From the NCBI GenBank assembly GCA_030789695.1, contig CM061139.1:105374837-105438836 (forward strand): a stretch of 64,000 nt of DNA, read 5' to 3'. Below the pieces are notes generated by a model. The model had not been told where the DNA came from. It saw nothing but the letters and a program-made list of their open reading frames with translations, and did no database searches. A program made the position numbers and the translations under genes. Shown here piece after piece: positions 22,694 through 33,288 of the stretch. This DNA comes from Scilla litardierei (taxonomy: Eukaryota; Streptophyta; Magnoliopsida; Asparagales; Asparagaceae). The stretch's first letter is position 1, and each line of letters starts with the position of its first letter.

Positions 22694-24491
22694 TCTTCCT
22701 CATTACCTCGTGATCTACATGCTTCTTGTTGATGTTATTGTTGTACAAGAAAGCATGGTGATTCTTCTTATGTGCTTTAGCAATATTTCTTGTATTAGCA
22801 CCATAAGAGGACTTAGAGATGGGTTTGGGTACCACATTTTGAATATAACCCAAACCTCCTCTAAGATTTTCCGGATGTTGTTTTTCCAACAAATCATGGA
22901 GTGAATCCCTAGAATACACAAAGCTTATGAGCTTACGGGATTCCTCTTCACATTTCAACGTAAGTTGTTGAATGTGAGATTCTAAGCTAAGGTTTTGAGC
23001 AACAAGATTTTCATTTGTAAGGCTCAATTCCTTAACTTGAGAGAGAAGTGTGTCTCTCTCACAAGTGTCATAAACATGCCTTTCATTATGAATTACACTT
23101 GCAATATCTAGTTCATGCAATCTACTCTTAGCAATCTTATATTTTGCTTTTAATTTATTGTAAGAGTTGATGCACTTACTAGCCTTTTCGGAGACCAAGT
23201 CGAAGTTGATCTTGAGCTCCTCGTATGAGATCTTTTCTTCCTCGATCTCAACATCATCATCATCCTTGCTAGAGCTGGATGATGACTTCTCCTCCATAGC
23301 CATGAGACACGATTCCTCATAGGAATTGTAAGAGTTGAGCCAAGCTTCCAACTTATCTTCATTTAATCTGGAGGGGATTGGTGAAGGAACATCAATGGCT
23401 ACAAAGCACGCGTGAGCATCCTCCTTTGCATCCTCTTCTTCGTTACTTGATGTGTCCTCACTCGAATCATCAAAGGTCCCGACAAGTCCCTTCTTGTGAT
23501 TTTTGGACTTGGACTTCCCTTTCCAGTGCTTCTTCCCTTTACCCTTGTAAGTTTCTTTGTTGGGTTTGGAAGGGCATTCGGTGGATAAGTGACCCTTTCC
23601 ACTGCAAGTGTAACAAGTAGGAACCTTGTTAGAATTGGAGGCAAATTTTGACAAAGACTTACCTTGCTTGCACTTGAGGAATGCCTTGAATTGTTCGGCA
23701 AGATCGTCAATTTCTTCTCCACTTGCTTCATCTAGCTCATCTTCTTCACTATGAGCTTCTCTATGGAATTTCTTTCTCCATTTGATTGGCTCCTCCTTGG
23801 CATGGAATGCAACCCCCTTGAGCTTCTCCGACTTCTCAGGCTTTGATGGTTGAATCTCCTTCTTGTGTTGAAGCTTTACTTCATATGCCATGAGATTACC
23901 AATGCACTCCTCAACGGTGTATTTGGACGTGTCATATGACTCCAAAATTCCGTTGGCCTTTGACTCCCAACGAGGTGTGAGAGAGTCAAGGATCTTCTCT
24001 ACACGGTCCTCTTGGGAAATCATCTTCCCGAGTCCCTCCAAAGCGTTCACGATATCAGTGAACATTGTGAACATCTCTGAAATGCTTTCGCCTTCCTGCA
24101 TCTTAAACATTTCATATTTAGATCTAAACACAGTTTGTTTAGATTTCTTTACCTTTGTAGTCCCTTCATGACAAATCTCCAAAGTATGCCAAATTTTGTT
24201 GGCCGTTTTGCACATGGAGATGCGGTTGAACTCATTTGCTGAGAGGGCGCAATGGAATGCATTCACAGCCCTTACATTGTACTTGATTGAGTCCTTCTCC
24301 GCCTTTGTCCTTGAAGCCGCAGGAGTAGTGGGCTTCTCAAATGGCACCTCCGTAATGTCCCATAGGTCTTGACCCTCCAAGTAGATCATCATCCTGATCT
24401 TCCAACTAGGGTAGTTGGTTCTGTTGAAGAGCGGGGATCGGACGGTTGAATGACCTTCTTCATGAGACGCGGATGAGGCGTTGAATGCCAT
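22668..24491 (-). CDS. Gag of SIRE-type copia element (607 aa)
   Basis: The start Met at 24491 lies about 22 bp after the primer site, as usual in this group. The N-terminus (FNRTNYPSWKIRMMIYLEG, then LWDITEV) is the copia Gag capsid domain (UBN2 / retrotran_gag type), covering about residues 1-230. A zinc knuckle CYTCSGKGHLSTEC (CX2CX4HX4C) lies near residue 300, followed by a basic stretch and an acidic, serine-rich segment (EDTSSNEEEDAKEDA). The last 150 residues look coiled-coil-forming. Gag builds the particle and binds element RNA. The frame is open throughout, which is notable in an element with no pol, although the C-terminus is altered by a frameshift. Whether it is expressed is unknown. 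Confidence 0.92.
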   Translation of the reverse strand: MAFNASSASHEEGHSTVRSPLFNRTNYPSWKIRMMIYLEGQDLWDITEVPFEKPTTPAASRTKAEKDSIKYNVRAVNAFHCALSANEFNRISMCKTANKIWHTLEICHEGTTKVKKSKQTVFRSKYEMFKMQEGESISEMFTMFTDIVNALEGLGKMISQEDRVEKILDSLTPRWESKANGILESYDTSKYTVEECIGNLMAYEVKLQHKKEIQPSKPEKSEKLKGVAFHAKEEPIKWRKKFHREAHSEEDELDEASGEEIDDLAEQFKAFLKCKQGKSLSKFASNSNKVPTCYTCSGKGHLSTECPSKPNKETYKGKGKKHWKGKSKSKNHKKGLVGTFDDSSEDTSSNEEEDAKEDAHACFVAIDVPSPIPSRLNEDKLEAWLNSYNSYEESCLMAMEEKSSSSSSKDDDDVEIEEEKISYEELKINFDLVSEKASKCINSYNKLKAKYKIAKSRLHELDIASVIHNERHVYDTCERDTLLSQVKELSLTNENLVAQNLSLESHIQQLTLKCEEESRKLISFVYSRDSLHDLLEKQHPENLRGGLGYIQNVVPKPISKSSYGANTRNIAKAHKKNHHAFLYNNNINKKHVDHEVMRKNEKSSFFC

Positions 24492-24513
24492 TGTTGCAGT
24501 ATGCTATAACCTC

Positions 24514-24525
24514 GCTCTGATACCA
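24514..24525 (-). other. Primer binding site (initiator tRNA-Met)
   Basis: TGGTATCAGAGC on the minus strand, two bases from the 5' LTR. This is the standard plant copia primer site complementary to initiator tRNA-Met. Confidence 0.95.
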
Positions 24526-24527
24526 AT

Positions 24528-26358
24528 TGTAAGGATCGTCTTACCCTTGCAATATTAACAACACACACTAGAGGGGGGTGAATAGTGTAATGACAATAAA
24601 ATTGTCCAATTAAAATTAAACTTGCAAATGCGGAATTATAAATGCAAGAGGAAATAATTGACGCAATTAATCCAAACGCAAACACAAAGTTTCACCCTGG
24701 TTCTCCAAACTTGGGTACGTCCAGCCACACCAATATTCACTATATTCCCACACAGAGAAGTGAATACAAATCTCACAAGGAGATACCCACAAAGAGGATT
24801 TATGCCATACACAAGGACCCAACCAACCCTACACAAGGATCAAGACTCCCACACAGAGAATCACTAACTCCCACTCAGAGAATTAGGGTTAGCCCTACAC
24901 TAGGGCACTAAATTCCCACAAAGAGAGTTACTCCCACAAAGAGAGTTATTCCCACTAAGAGAATATCCTAATCCCACAAATCGATAAACTCCCACAAAGA
25001 GAGAAAGACTAATTCACACTAAGAGAATTAGAGTTACAAATTCACCAAGTAAAATAAATACTCTTACCTATGCCTTGAGATGCTTACTCATAAATGGATG
25101 CAAGGCATGGAAGCGGATCTCCAAGTGTTGAGATATGCTTGAGAGCACTTGGATGAATTCCCTTGAGCTGGACTTCAATACATGCAGAGGAATGATAGCT
25201 CAAAAAAGGGAATTGAGAGAGTTTGAGAGTTGCTTATATATTTCTTGAGATATTCAATAGCATCAAGAAGTATAAGAGATGGCAGCAAACCCATATATAT
25301 AGAATCCCTATATCAAACCCAAAACCCAAGAAAACAGCCAAAGAAACAATTCTGCAACGGCTAGAAACTGGGCGAAAACGACAGGAACAGTCGACTGATG
25401 ATCATAAGACAGTCAACTGATCAACGGCTAGAAAATATCCAACGGCTATAATCTGAGCCAGGACAGTCGACTGATGAAGTCGATACAGTCGACTGTAAAT
25501 AGGACATGCGCCTGTTAATCCTTCAGCAGGCGACTGCTGCAGGGGATGGAATAAATCAGAGAGCTGCACTCTTTCTCCAGATAAGCAAACAGGCGACTGA
25601 TGTCAATAATACAGTCGACTGTCTTATAGTCAGGCGACTGTAATACCTTTATCAGTCGACTGCTGTATAAGATGGAGAAAAGACAGAGAGATGCAAAGAA
25701 TGCACTTACGCTACTCAGACGACTGTTGGCTAATTCCCAGGCGACTGTAAATCTACAGGTGACTGTAAACTGAGCAGCAGTCGATTGTGCGTAAAGCTCA
25801 AGTTTGAGTCAATTGAAATGTTGACTTGAGCTGTGCATATCAGTCGACTGTAGAAGGATCAACATGCGACTGGAAATCACCCAGTCGACTGTAAACCCTT
25901 CAGCAGGCGACTGAAGGAGAGCCAGAGACTCCAAATGAGTCTTTGGACAAGATGAACCTATTGGGTTGGATTCTATGATAATCCTAAGGCTCACTAAGAT
26001 GGTTAAATGCATATGCATGAATGAGTAAACCAGCTAACAAGGCATTACATTAACCTAGACTCAAAAGAGAGAGAAAGCAATAAAGTAAATATTACATGGA
26101 TTACATTGCTTTCCTTAGAGTCTAAGTCTTCAATCTTGATGCCTTGATTGCTCTCCATCATCTCCAAGCTTTGTTACTCCTTGAGTCCAAGCTTTGGCCC
26201 TTCTCCACTTGATGTCCATCCTTGCACCAAGTGATTAGTCTCCAAGAAAGATATTCTAGTAATGAAATTGTGAGACTAAAACATGAGAGTCATTAGCAAC
26301 AACATAATGTTGTGATCATCATCAAAATAAGATTGGTATGAAACACCAATACTCAACA
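24528..26358 (-). repeat. SIRE-type 5' LTR
   Basis: 1831 bp; pairs with 19601-21428. Confidence 0.97.
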
Positions 26359-26373
26359 CGTTTGCCACCCCTA
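26359..26373. mobile_element. Right end of second hAT-family copy, with TSD cgttt
   Basis: cgttt (the second target duplication, 26359-26363) is followed by GCCACCCCTA. This completes the terminal repeat TTTGCCACCCCTA interrupted at 19600. Confidence 0.9.
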
Positions 26374-26629
26374 ACTTAACTTAATATGACGACCTGCAAT
26401 ACATAATTATTGTATATATAAGTCCAACGTTGGATCAATGATCCAACAACAGATTTCATATTATTTTGCTTGGACAAGTAATTCGAGATAATTTAATCCA
26501 ATGAAATAAAAGAGCTTCTAGAGGTACATCTAGTATCGAGAATATTGTACATATTTGGTATGACGAGGGGGTTAATTTCAAGAGTATTTCCATTCTTTTG
26601 AAAAGGCCAGCATGTGTCTTAATTCCGTC
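26374..26629. other. Unassigned flank between hAT copy and Tat-B
   Basis: 256 bp of AT-rich DNA with no gene or repeat signal that I can recognise. Confidence 0.5.
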
Positions 26630-27446
26630 TGTTTCGGGGTGTTTTCTTACCGCTGATTGACAGGTTGAAGGTCCGGGGTCGTCGCAGTTACGTGGGACAC
26701 GTGCGGCCTTCGGGATCAATTTTTTGAGTGTTCGCTGGGGCGGAAACGTGCGGGTCCGTGCGTCGATTTACCGAAGGGTAGATTCGACAGAATGATGGCT
26801 TCCTGGGGAGATTGGTCAGTCGGGCCTGGGGCTTGACAGCGTTCGGACCTGAGCGATGGAGCGCCAAAGGATGGCTTCGGGTTGTTGGCGGCTCCTTGGA
26901 TCTCCACAGAAGAAAGATCTCATCAGGGGGGTCCGACCTTGGTTCCGACCAAGTCCCCTTCGATGCCTAAGTCAGCACTTGTCTGAGTGATGCTCGGTGG
27001 GATCGAGTATGGTTCGCGGGGAGACCGATACATTAGTCCTCAGGCCGAGCTATGCAGGAGAAATATGAGGTGGAAGAAAAGGTCTCGAGAGGTGGAGTAC
27101 CTGAGATCTAAGTATTCAAGATTCGATCCTTTGGCCTTTCGTCTTTTCGGCCTCTTATAGAAGTTTGCATGCAACGCCTTTATGGCATCCTGTCATCTCG
27201 CCCTTCCTGTCCGTCCGCTTTGATGGTCTCTTCAAGGGGCATGAAGGTGGTCGCGATGGCGCATTAACTGGTGTTCAAGGCTGGTGCCATCTGAGGAGCA
27301 GTTTCCTCAATCGTGGAGGGTCAGCCGTTCCCCTGACGTGGGCTTTGGGCCACCACGATTCGATACGCTTGCGGGGTCTTAAGGTTTGGGCCCAACCCCC
27401 ACCTGGGTCGTGTGCTTGGCCCACTCTATTCCAAAGGGTCGTATTA
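26630..27446 (-). repeat. Tat-B 3' LTR
   Basis: 817 bp, pairing with 33289-34107. On the plus strand it begins TGTTTCGGGGTG and ends GTCGTATTA, where the other copy has GTTGTATCA. It is followed by a purine-rich tract (minus strand GATGGGGAGCAAT, 27459-27447). A TATAAGAG box (minus strand) lies near 27151-27158. Confidence 0.93.
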
Positions 27447-27836
27447 ATTGCTCCCCATCGCTCGGGCCGTTCGGCCATTGATGGTTCAGTCCGAGGGATG
27501 TGATTAGTGTGGATTTGACAGGTGCGTCAGTCGAGGCGATTCATTAAATGAAGGCCATCATGGCGCTGTGAACCAAGAATTCTCCCGCCCTTTGGAAGTG
27601 GATTTAGAGGGTCGCCTTCAAGAAGATGTTGACGCGTGTCCTTCTTTGGACGGTCTAGATTTGGGGCTGCCCCCCCATATAAAAAGTCAGGGTTTTGGGG
27701 TTCCTTCTGCGCTTCTCGATTTCGCTTTCGATTCCTCTTATTGTTGCTGAGTTTCTCTCTGCCTCCTCTTCGACGTCCCCTTCTTCAGCTTTTGCAAGGT
27801 AACCCCCTTTCCTACTTCCATTTTTCGTCTTGCTTA
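27447..27836 (+). promoter_or_regulatory. Antisense promoter and leader of Tat-B
   Basis: On the plus strand the box ATATAAAAAG lies near 27678, about 160 bp before the ATG of the antisense gene at 27837. A pyrimidine-rich leader (TTCCTTCTGCGCTTCTCG and similar) follows. The TATA box, leader and start codon together suggest that the antisense gene has its own promoter. Confidence 0.6.
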
Positions 27837-28603
27837 ATGGCTAGGGCACTGAGATTAGGAGCTTTGCCACCTGATGCCGATGATTTTGGCGCGGCCGTCG
27901 GGGTGTCCTCATCCCGTGAGAATGGCAAGGGTTTGCTATTCGAGGATCTGATCCAGCGGGAGAACCCTTTCGGAACTGAGGGATCTGAGGTTCCACCCGC
28001 GATTCTCGAAGCGGCCTCTACCGTCTCGTATTCCACAGCCGAGAGAATCAGTGTATGGGGTTCGGGTCCCATTTCAAGACGAGAGGATTTGTTTTCCTGG
28101 AGCTCGTGAGGTAGGGGTGTATGTCAAGATGTTCCGGATGGGGCTTCGCTTCCCTTTTCATCCATTCATCATCCAGGTGTTGGAGTTTCTATAAGTGTCC
28201 ATGTGTCAGTTGACCCTGTATTCGGTTCCGATTTTGGTCAGCTATGTCGTGATCTGTCATCTGCACGGGTTGGAACTGTCCTTGCTGTTCTTCTTTTTTT
28301 CTAGAAAATCAGGGCTGTTTCCTCGGCAACATGGCTTCATATTGACGTCAGGAGGGGAAGAGAGTATCTATTGGGTCTGCCCCACTGGGCCAGTCATTGG
28401 AAGAACGATTATGTTTTTGTCACTTTCCCCGAGGACCACAATTTTAACTGGTTGGGGAAGCTCGGGCGTCTACGAGTTGGCGCTGGAACTATCAGAGGTC
28501 GACCGGGCTGCGGTTACGTTCCTGTCGGCCTTGCCCAGGGAGGAGAGATTGGTCTGGCCCTTATTGGACGGTCTCCTCCTTAAGAGTGTCTTGTGGTCTC
28601 TCG

Positions 28604-28676
28604 GTAAAGGCACTTTTTAGACTTCGTCCTTTTACTTGGCTTACCCTGATTCTTCTTTCTTTTGCCGGAATGGCAG
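28604..28676 (+). other. Intron 1 of the antisense gene (73 bp)
   Basis: Donor CTCG|GTAAAG and acceptor AATGGCAG|GCC. Joining the exons keeps a glycine codon and continues an open frame (QEFNHPYDMHQLIRPG). The acceptor is preceded by a pyrimidine tract (TTCTTCTTTCTTTTG). Confidence 0.7.
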
Positions 28677-29448
28677 GCCAAGAGTTCAACCATCCTTATG
28701 ACATGCATCAACTCATTCGTCCGGGTACTCGGGGCTCTCGGGGAAGCTCCTTTGGCCATGCGCCGTGTCGCATGGAGGAAGAGGCGACCCGGGCAGCTTA
28801 GCTACCGGTCGGGACGCTGAAGAGGGTGGATGCGCCCTTGACTGTAGGCTCTTCCTCCGTGGTGACGGGTCCAGTCGACGCTCCCCTGAGCTTGGCTCTG
28901 GCTTTGGCCACTGCCGGTTCTTATCCTGCCACGGTGGGTTCGATTGGTGCTCCCCCGAGTCAGGCTTCAATCACGGCCGCCGCAGGTTCTTGTCTTGCCG
29001 TGGCGGGCCTGGTTGACGCTCTCGTCGACCCAGTCCCCGTCGAAGGGGCCTCGACTGGCCTTAGGTAGGACCCTATCACTCCGACCGGAGGTCAGGGGTC
29101 GAGGAAGAAGCGTTCTTGCTCGGGTTCTGAGATGCCTGAGAAGAAGAAGAGAAAAGGGAACGACGCCTCCCTGGTGGCACGTCACACATCGACTGCTTCT
29201 CAGGGAAGTCCTCGGGTCTTGTGGGAGGCTTCTCCTACCCTCCGGGCCGAGCATACTCTGATCGGGGTAGGGCACACGCTGGCTGTGTTTGGGCCCGGAC
29301 TTGAGGTCCCGTCTAGGGGGTCAGTTTTTAACGACCTTGACGTGACTGTCCGGTTGGCGCAGAGCTCCACTCTGCCGAGGGATCGCTCTCTCTTGGAGAG
29401 GGTCCACTCTAAGAGCCTGTTGGACTGCATGGTATGGTAGATTTAGCA

Positions 29449-29514
29449 GGTATGTTTCTTCCTTCTCTCGCTCCCATATTGTTTAGATCAATCCTCATCC
29501 CTTTCGTCCCGCAG
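29449..29514 (+). other. Intron 2 of the antisense gene (66 bp)
   Basis: Donor AGCAG|GTATGT and acceptor CGTCCCGCAG|GCATCC with a pyrimidine-rich body. Two stop codons just before the donor (29438, 29444) show that the exon has decayed. Confidence 0.6.
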
Positions 29515-30105
29515 GCATCCTCGATGGCCGTAGAGGTGCAACGGCGCACGGAGTGGGTTGCCAAGCTTGAGGCGGCCCTCGAGCGGGAGCACCTGAGGGC
29601 AAAGGCAGCCGAGCGAGCGACCGAAGTGGCTCGCAAGGAGTTACAACCCTCGTCATACAAGGTCCCGAGCTCACATCGAAGGTGGAGAAGTTAAAGGAGG
29701 CGTTGGCGGCAGCCGAAGTCTCTCGGGCCGATGCCGAGGGGTCCACTGAGGAAGCCAAGGGGGCGTTGTCCCTTTCTCAGGAAGCGCACAGGAAGGAAAG
29801 GGCCGAGCTTTGGTCCGAGATCGATTCCCTGTGGCGGGCGGATCCCCAGCAGCTTGTTAATGAAGTTGTGGGGGCTACGATGATGTCCTGGCCCTGCGGA
29901 TCGCCCAGTCCTTCTTGGAGGGATTCTTGCAGCGTACGAGGAGCGAGTTCGACAGACACTTCTTCGCCCCCTCTGCTACCTCTGACCAGCTTTCTGGGAC
30001 GATGGACGCCGCTGAAGCAACATGGGAGAGTTCCTCTCGGGCTCTCGTGTCGTAGGCGGTCATGTCGGTCTTCTTTTTGTTTTCCCCTTATTTGTAACAA
30101 ACCAG

Positions 30106-30118
30106 ATGAATAATAAAA
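30106..30118 (+). terminator. Poly(A) signal of the antisense gene
   Basis: ATGAATAATAAAAG about 55 bp after the stop codon on the plus strand. It contains AATAAA and is a reasonable plant 3'-end signal. Confidence 0.5.
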
Positions 30119-30289
30119 GTTTTCACCTTTTTGGTATATTCGTTGTGTTTGCGCATTGTTGTGTTGTCTTTCTTTTTGGCCTTGCCCCCCTCTTCTCGCT
30201 GTTCGTGTCGAGGTCGGTCGGCGGCTCGAGTTATGGGAAGGGTTTCTTGTGTATGCTTTTTGACTGGTTAGGACCGAGGGTGCGGTCAG

Positions 30290-31385
30290 CTCACCGGGGG
30301 AGTCATCCATTGGTCCAAGTTCGATCGGACCCCGTCGGGGGAATCGCCCCTGCCCTCGTGGTCGATTCACAGTCGGCTTGCTAAGAGGGGCTGCCCTTAG
30401 GCTCACGGTAGATCGAATGGTCGGCCTGCTGGGGGAGTTGCTCCCAGCCTTATAGCCGATAGAACGATCGGCTCGCTGAGGGAGTTGCCCCAGCCTTATG
30501 GGTGATCGAGGGGTCGGCCTGCTGGGGTAGTTGCCCCCCAGACTTACGATCGACGGGTCGGTCGGCCAGCTGGGGGAGCTATCCCTAGTCTTATGGTCGA
30601 TCGAATGATCAGCCTGCTGAAGGAGTTGCCACCAGCCTTATGGCCGATATATGACCGGCCTACTAGGGGAGTTGCCCCTGCCTTACTGTTGACGGGTCGG
30701 TCGGCCATCTGGGGGAGCTACCCCCAGTCTAATGGTCGATCGAATGATCGGCCTGCTGGGGAGTTTTCCCAGCCTTACGGCCGATATGTGGCTGGCCTGC
30801 TGTGGGAATTGCCCCCAGCCTTCCAGCCGGCGGGTCGGTCAGCAGTTGGAAAAGCCACTCTCAGTCTTAAGGTCGATCGACTGATCGGCCTGCTGGAGAA
30901 GCTGACCCCAGCCTTACGGTCGATCATAGTGTACGATCGGTCTTGTTGGAGGAGGTGCCTCCAGCCTTACGGCAGATCGAGAATTCGATTGGTCCTGCTG
31001 AGGGAGTTGTCCTCAGCCTTACGACCGATCAAGAGCTGGATCGGTCCTACTGGAGGAGTCGCCCATAGCGTTACAGCTGATCGAGAGATGGATCGGTCCT
31101 TCTTGGGGAGTCGCCCCAGCCTTATGACCAACCGAGAGCTGGATCGGTCCTGCTGGGGGAGTCGCCCCCAGCCTTATGGCCGGTCGAGAATTGGATCGGT
31201 CCAGTTGGGGGAGTCGCCTCAGCCTTACGGCCGGTCGAGAGTTGGATCGGTCATGCTGGGGGAGTTGCCCCTGCCTTACACCCGATCGAGAGTTGTATCG
31301 GTCTTGCTGGGGGAGTTTCTCCCAGCCTTACGGTCGATCGAAGTTTCCATCGGTCCTAGGGGGACTACCCACAGCAGCCTCGACG
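30290..31385. repeat. About 20-copy tandem repeat, 45-60 bp unit
   Basis: Imperfect units with the core CTGGGGGAGTTGCCCCCAG, then CCTTAYGGYCGATCGA and GGTCGGCC or GGATCGGTCC. In the first half, units ending in GATCGAATGATCGGCC, GATATATGACCGGCC and GACGGGTCGGTCGGCC succeed one another like a higher-order repeat. In the second half they become GATCGAGAGTTGGATCGGTCC. The long plus-strand frame 30593-31507 is an artefact of the repeat. The block lies between the antisense gene and gag, where Tat/Ogre elements are known to have a hypervariable untranslated region with tandem repeats. Confidence 0.93.
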
Positions 31386-31574
31386 TCGGATCCGATAGGC
31401 GATTGCCAAATCTTGAAGGATGCATAATTGTAAGCAAGAACTCAAGTTCGTGTCTTTATTTTAGTATAAGAGAAACTGGGGGTACATTTAAAACTGAAAT
31501 GCGCTAAGCGGGGAAGATATGGGTCGGCGAGTCGATCGCCCGGAGCCGTGAGACACGATCGATCAGTTGACTCC

Positions 31575-33275
31575 TTATTCAATTATCCGTACAGGGGTGT
31601 GAACAACATTCACCTTCTTCCCCTTATCTGATTGCCTCGAAGTGCCCTCCTCAGAGCCTGCCTTCGAAGCGTCGACGAATTTCTTCAAATATCCTCGGCT
31701 AATCAGCTGGTCGATGTCCTTCTTCAGGTGCCAACAGTCGTTGGTGTCGTGGCCGTTATCCTTATGATATTTGCAGTACTTCTCTTCATCTCTTCGTCCC
31801 CCCTTCATCCTTGGGGGAGACTTGTTGATGTGGCCCTCCTTTTGGGCTTGTGTCAGGACGACGTCCTGGGTTGCGTTTAGCCTGGCGGGTGCTACTTCCC
31901 TTCCCTTCCCCTCTGCGTGGCTTTCCCTGGGCCTCCTCTCCTGCTTGCGGTCTTCCAGCTCGCAACGTTCATCTTCATCGCGTTTCGAACTCCTCCTGGC
32001 CCCCGCGGGGGGAGATCCTTCCTCCACGGCCAAAGCTTCCTCTGTCAGCATGAATCGCTCCGCTCGAGCCAGGACCTGGACGAGGCCCTTGGGGGGGTCT
32101 TAACGGAGCGATTTCTTCATGCCTCTGTGCCGGAGCACTTTTTTCTGGGCTGTCATAAGTGACCAGTTTGGGAAAGCTCTTGATGTTTAGTCTCTGAGCG
32201 TTGAAGCGCTTCATATAACCCCTCAGAGTCTCACCTTGGCCTATGTATTATGTTGAACAGGAGGTCCGAGCCTGGCTTCCTCTGTCGCCCGGCCATGAAC
32301 TGTTGGCAGAAATTCTGGGACAAGTTCCGGAAGTTGCCGATGGATTGGTCGGAGAGGCTGTTATACCACTCCCTGACGTATTTCTTGAGGGTGGTATAGA
32401 AGCCTAGGGAGAGCAGGGCGTCGTCGGCTCCTTAGAACCTCATGACTCCCTGGTAGTCTTGCACGTGCTTCTGGGGGTCACCCGTGTCGTCGTACTTCTC
32501 CAAGGTTGGTACCTTGAACCTGGAGAGTACCTGTGCGTCAGTGATGTTCCTCATCAGCAGGCACCAGTTGTCCCCTGGGGCTTCCAGGTCGATTTGACCC
32601 GGCGACGCTTCCCCTCGGTGCTCGGACGGCTTTGGCAGATCAGTGGGAACGTGCGAGGGGCCTCCTCTGCAGTCCTCTCGGCTGGGGATCGGCATTGGTT
32701 GTCGAGCGCGTTCCCTGTGGTGGTGATCTTCATGGCTCCTAGGCCTCTTTCAGCGCAGACTTTCGCTCCGCCACCGACGCTTCTCGACGGTCGTGCGGCT
32801 GGACGATTGTCGTTCGTCGGAACGAGGTCGCTTGGACGAGGCCACAGTTGATTCGTCACTGGTCCATTCGGTTCTCCCTCATCCCTCACCTTGAAGAGAG
32901 GTGTGGGTAAACGATTGCTCCTGTTCATGTCCTCACCATCGCAGTCCGTGACTATGGTTGAGCGAAATGTGGGGCGTGCACCCGAGCGTTGAGAAACCCT
33001 GCATGGTTTCCCCTCAAGGGGTGTTGCAGTCCCACGAGGTACTGAATGGCTTCTGCCAGGGCTCGAAAGTTGGCGTTCATCTCCTGGGTGAGATGGTCGA
33101 GTTGTTCGTGGGTCACCGAGCGTAAGTCTTCTGTTTTCCCTACGGAGTGACTGTGCTCGGTTTCATGTTGGACGTAGTTGTCATCCTCCGGGATGGTCGG
33201 CATTCGGGCCACTCCGTCGTTGTGATGTTCTATATTAGTTGATGTGGATGACGTGGAAAATGATCCAGTTCCCAT
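31575..33275 (-). pseudogene. Tat-B gag (frameshifted)
   Basis: Gag reads in at least four pieces from MGTGSFSTSSTSTN (33275). The N-terminal piece ends at 32952, a second at 32928-32554, and a third at 32695-32432 contains FKVPTLEKYDDTGDPQKHVQDY, the start of the retrotransposon Gag capsid domain. Traces then run to the C-terminal piece 32051-31575. That piece begins MLTEEALAVEEGSPPAG and carries YCKYHKDNGHDTNDCWHLKK, the Tat/Ogre zinc-binding motif. The corresponding segment of Tat-A Gag (53600-54300) is similar in order, which supports the assignment. Confidence 0.88.
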
Positions 33276-33288
33276 TGACGGCGTCAGA
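33270..33288 (-). other. Tat-B primer binding site
   Basis: The minus strand after the LTR reads TCTGACGCCGTCAATGGGAA. It resembles the Tat consensus TGGCGCCGTCTGTGGGAA with three or four changes. I recall the consensus from other Tat elements and have not matched it to a tRNA here. Confidence 0.6.

Larger units (their letters stand above)
19601..26358 (-). mobile_element. SIRE-type Ty1/copia element, gag only (non-autonomous)
   Basis: A 6758-bp minus-strand element with two LTRs, a perfect 5-bp target duplication, a tRNA-Met primer site, a long gag frame and a polypurine tract next to the 3' LTR. Protease, integrase, RT and RNase H are all absent: only about 1 kb of non-coding DNA lies between the end of gag (22427) and the 3' LTR. 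The element must rely on enzymes from a full-length relative. Its insertion in the hAT-family copy makes it younger than that copy. Confidence 0.93.
27837..30055 (+). pseudogene. Antisense ORF of Tat-B (Transposase_28-like, spliced, decayed)
   Basis: Plus-strand gene opposite to the element. The start is the Met of MARALRLGALPPD (27837). The following exon reads in pieces to about 28603 and includes MGLRFPFHPFIIQVLEFL, resembling the plant 'putative gypsy type transposon' family (PF04195). A 73-bp intron (28604-28676) is frame-preserving, and a second candidate intron is 29449-29514. The later exons are E/A/K-rich and probably coiled coil (VAKLEAALEREHLRAKAAER, 29560-29640), ending at TAG 30053-30055. 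Stops and frameshifts interrupt it (28107, 28193, 29438 and others). An AATAAA signal follows near 30110. The function of these antisense proteins is not known. The family assignment is from memory of the motif. Confidence 0.72.

Noticed and set aside
30593..31507. 304-codon plus-strand frame
   Set aside because: It is the translation of the Tat-B tandem repeats (repeated SLTAGREL-type units).
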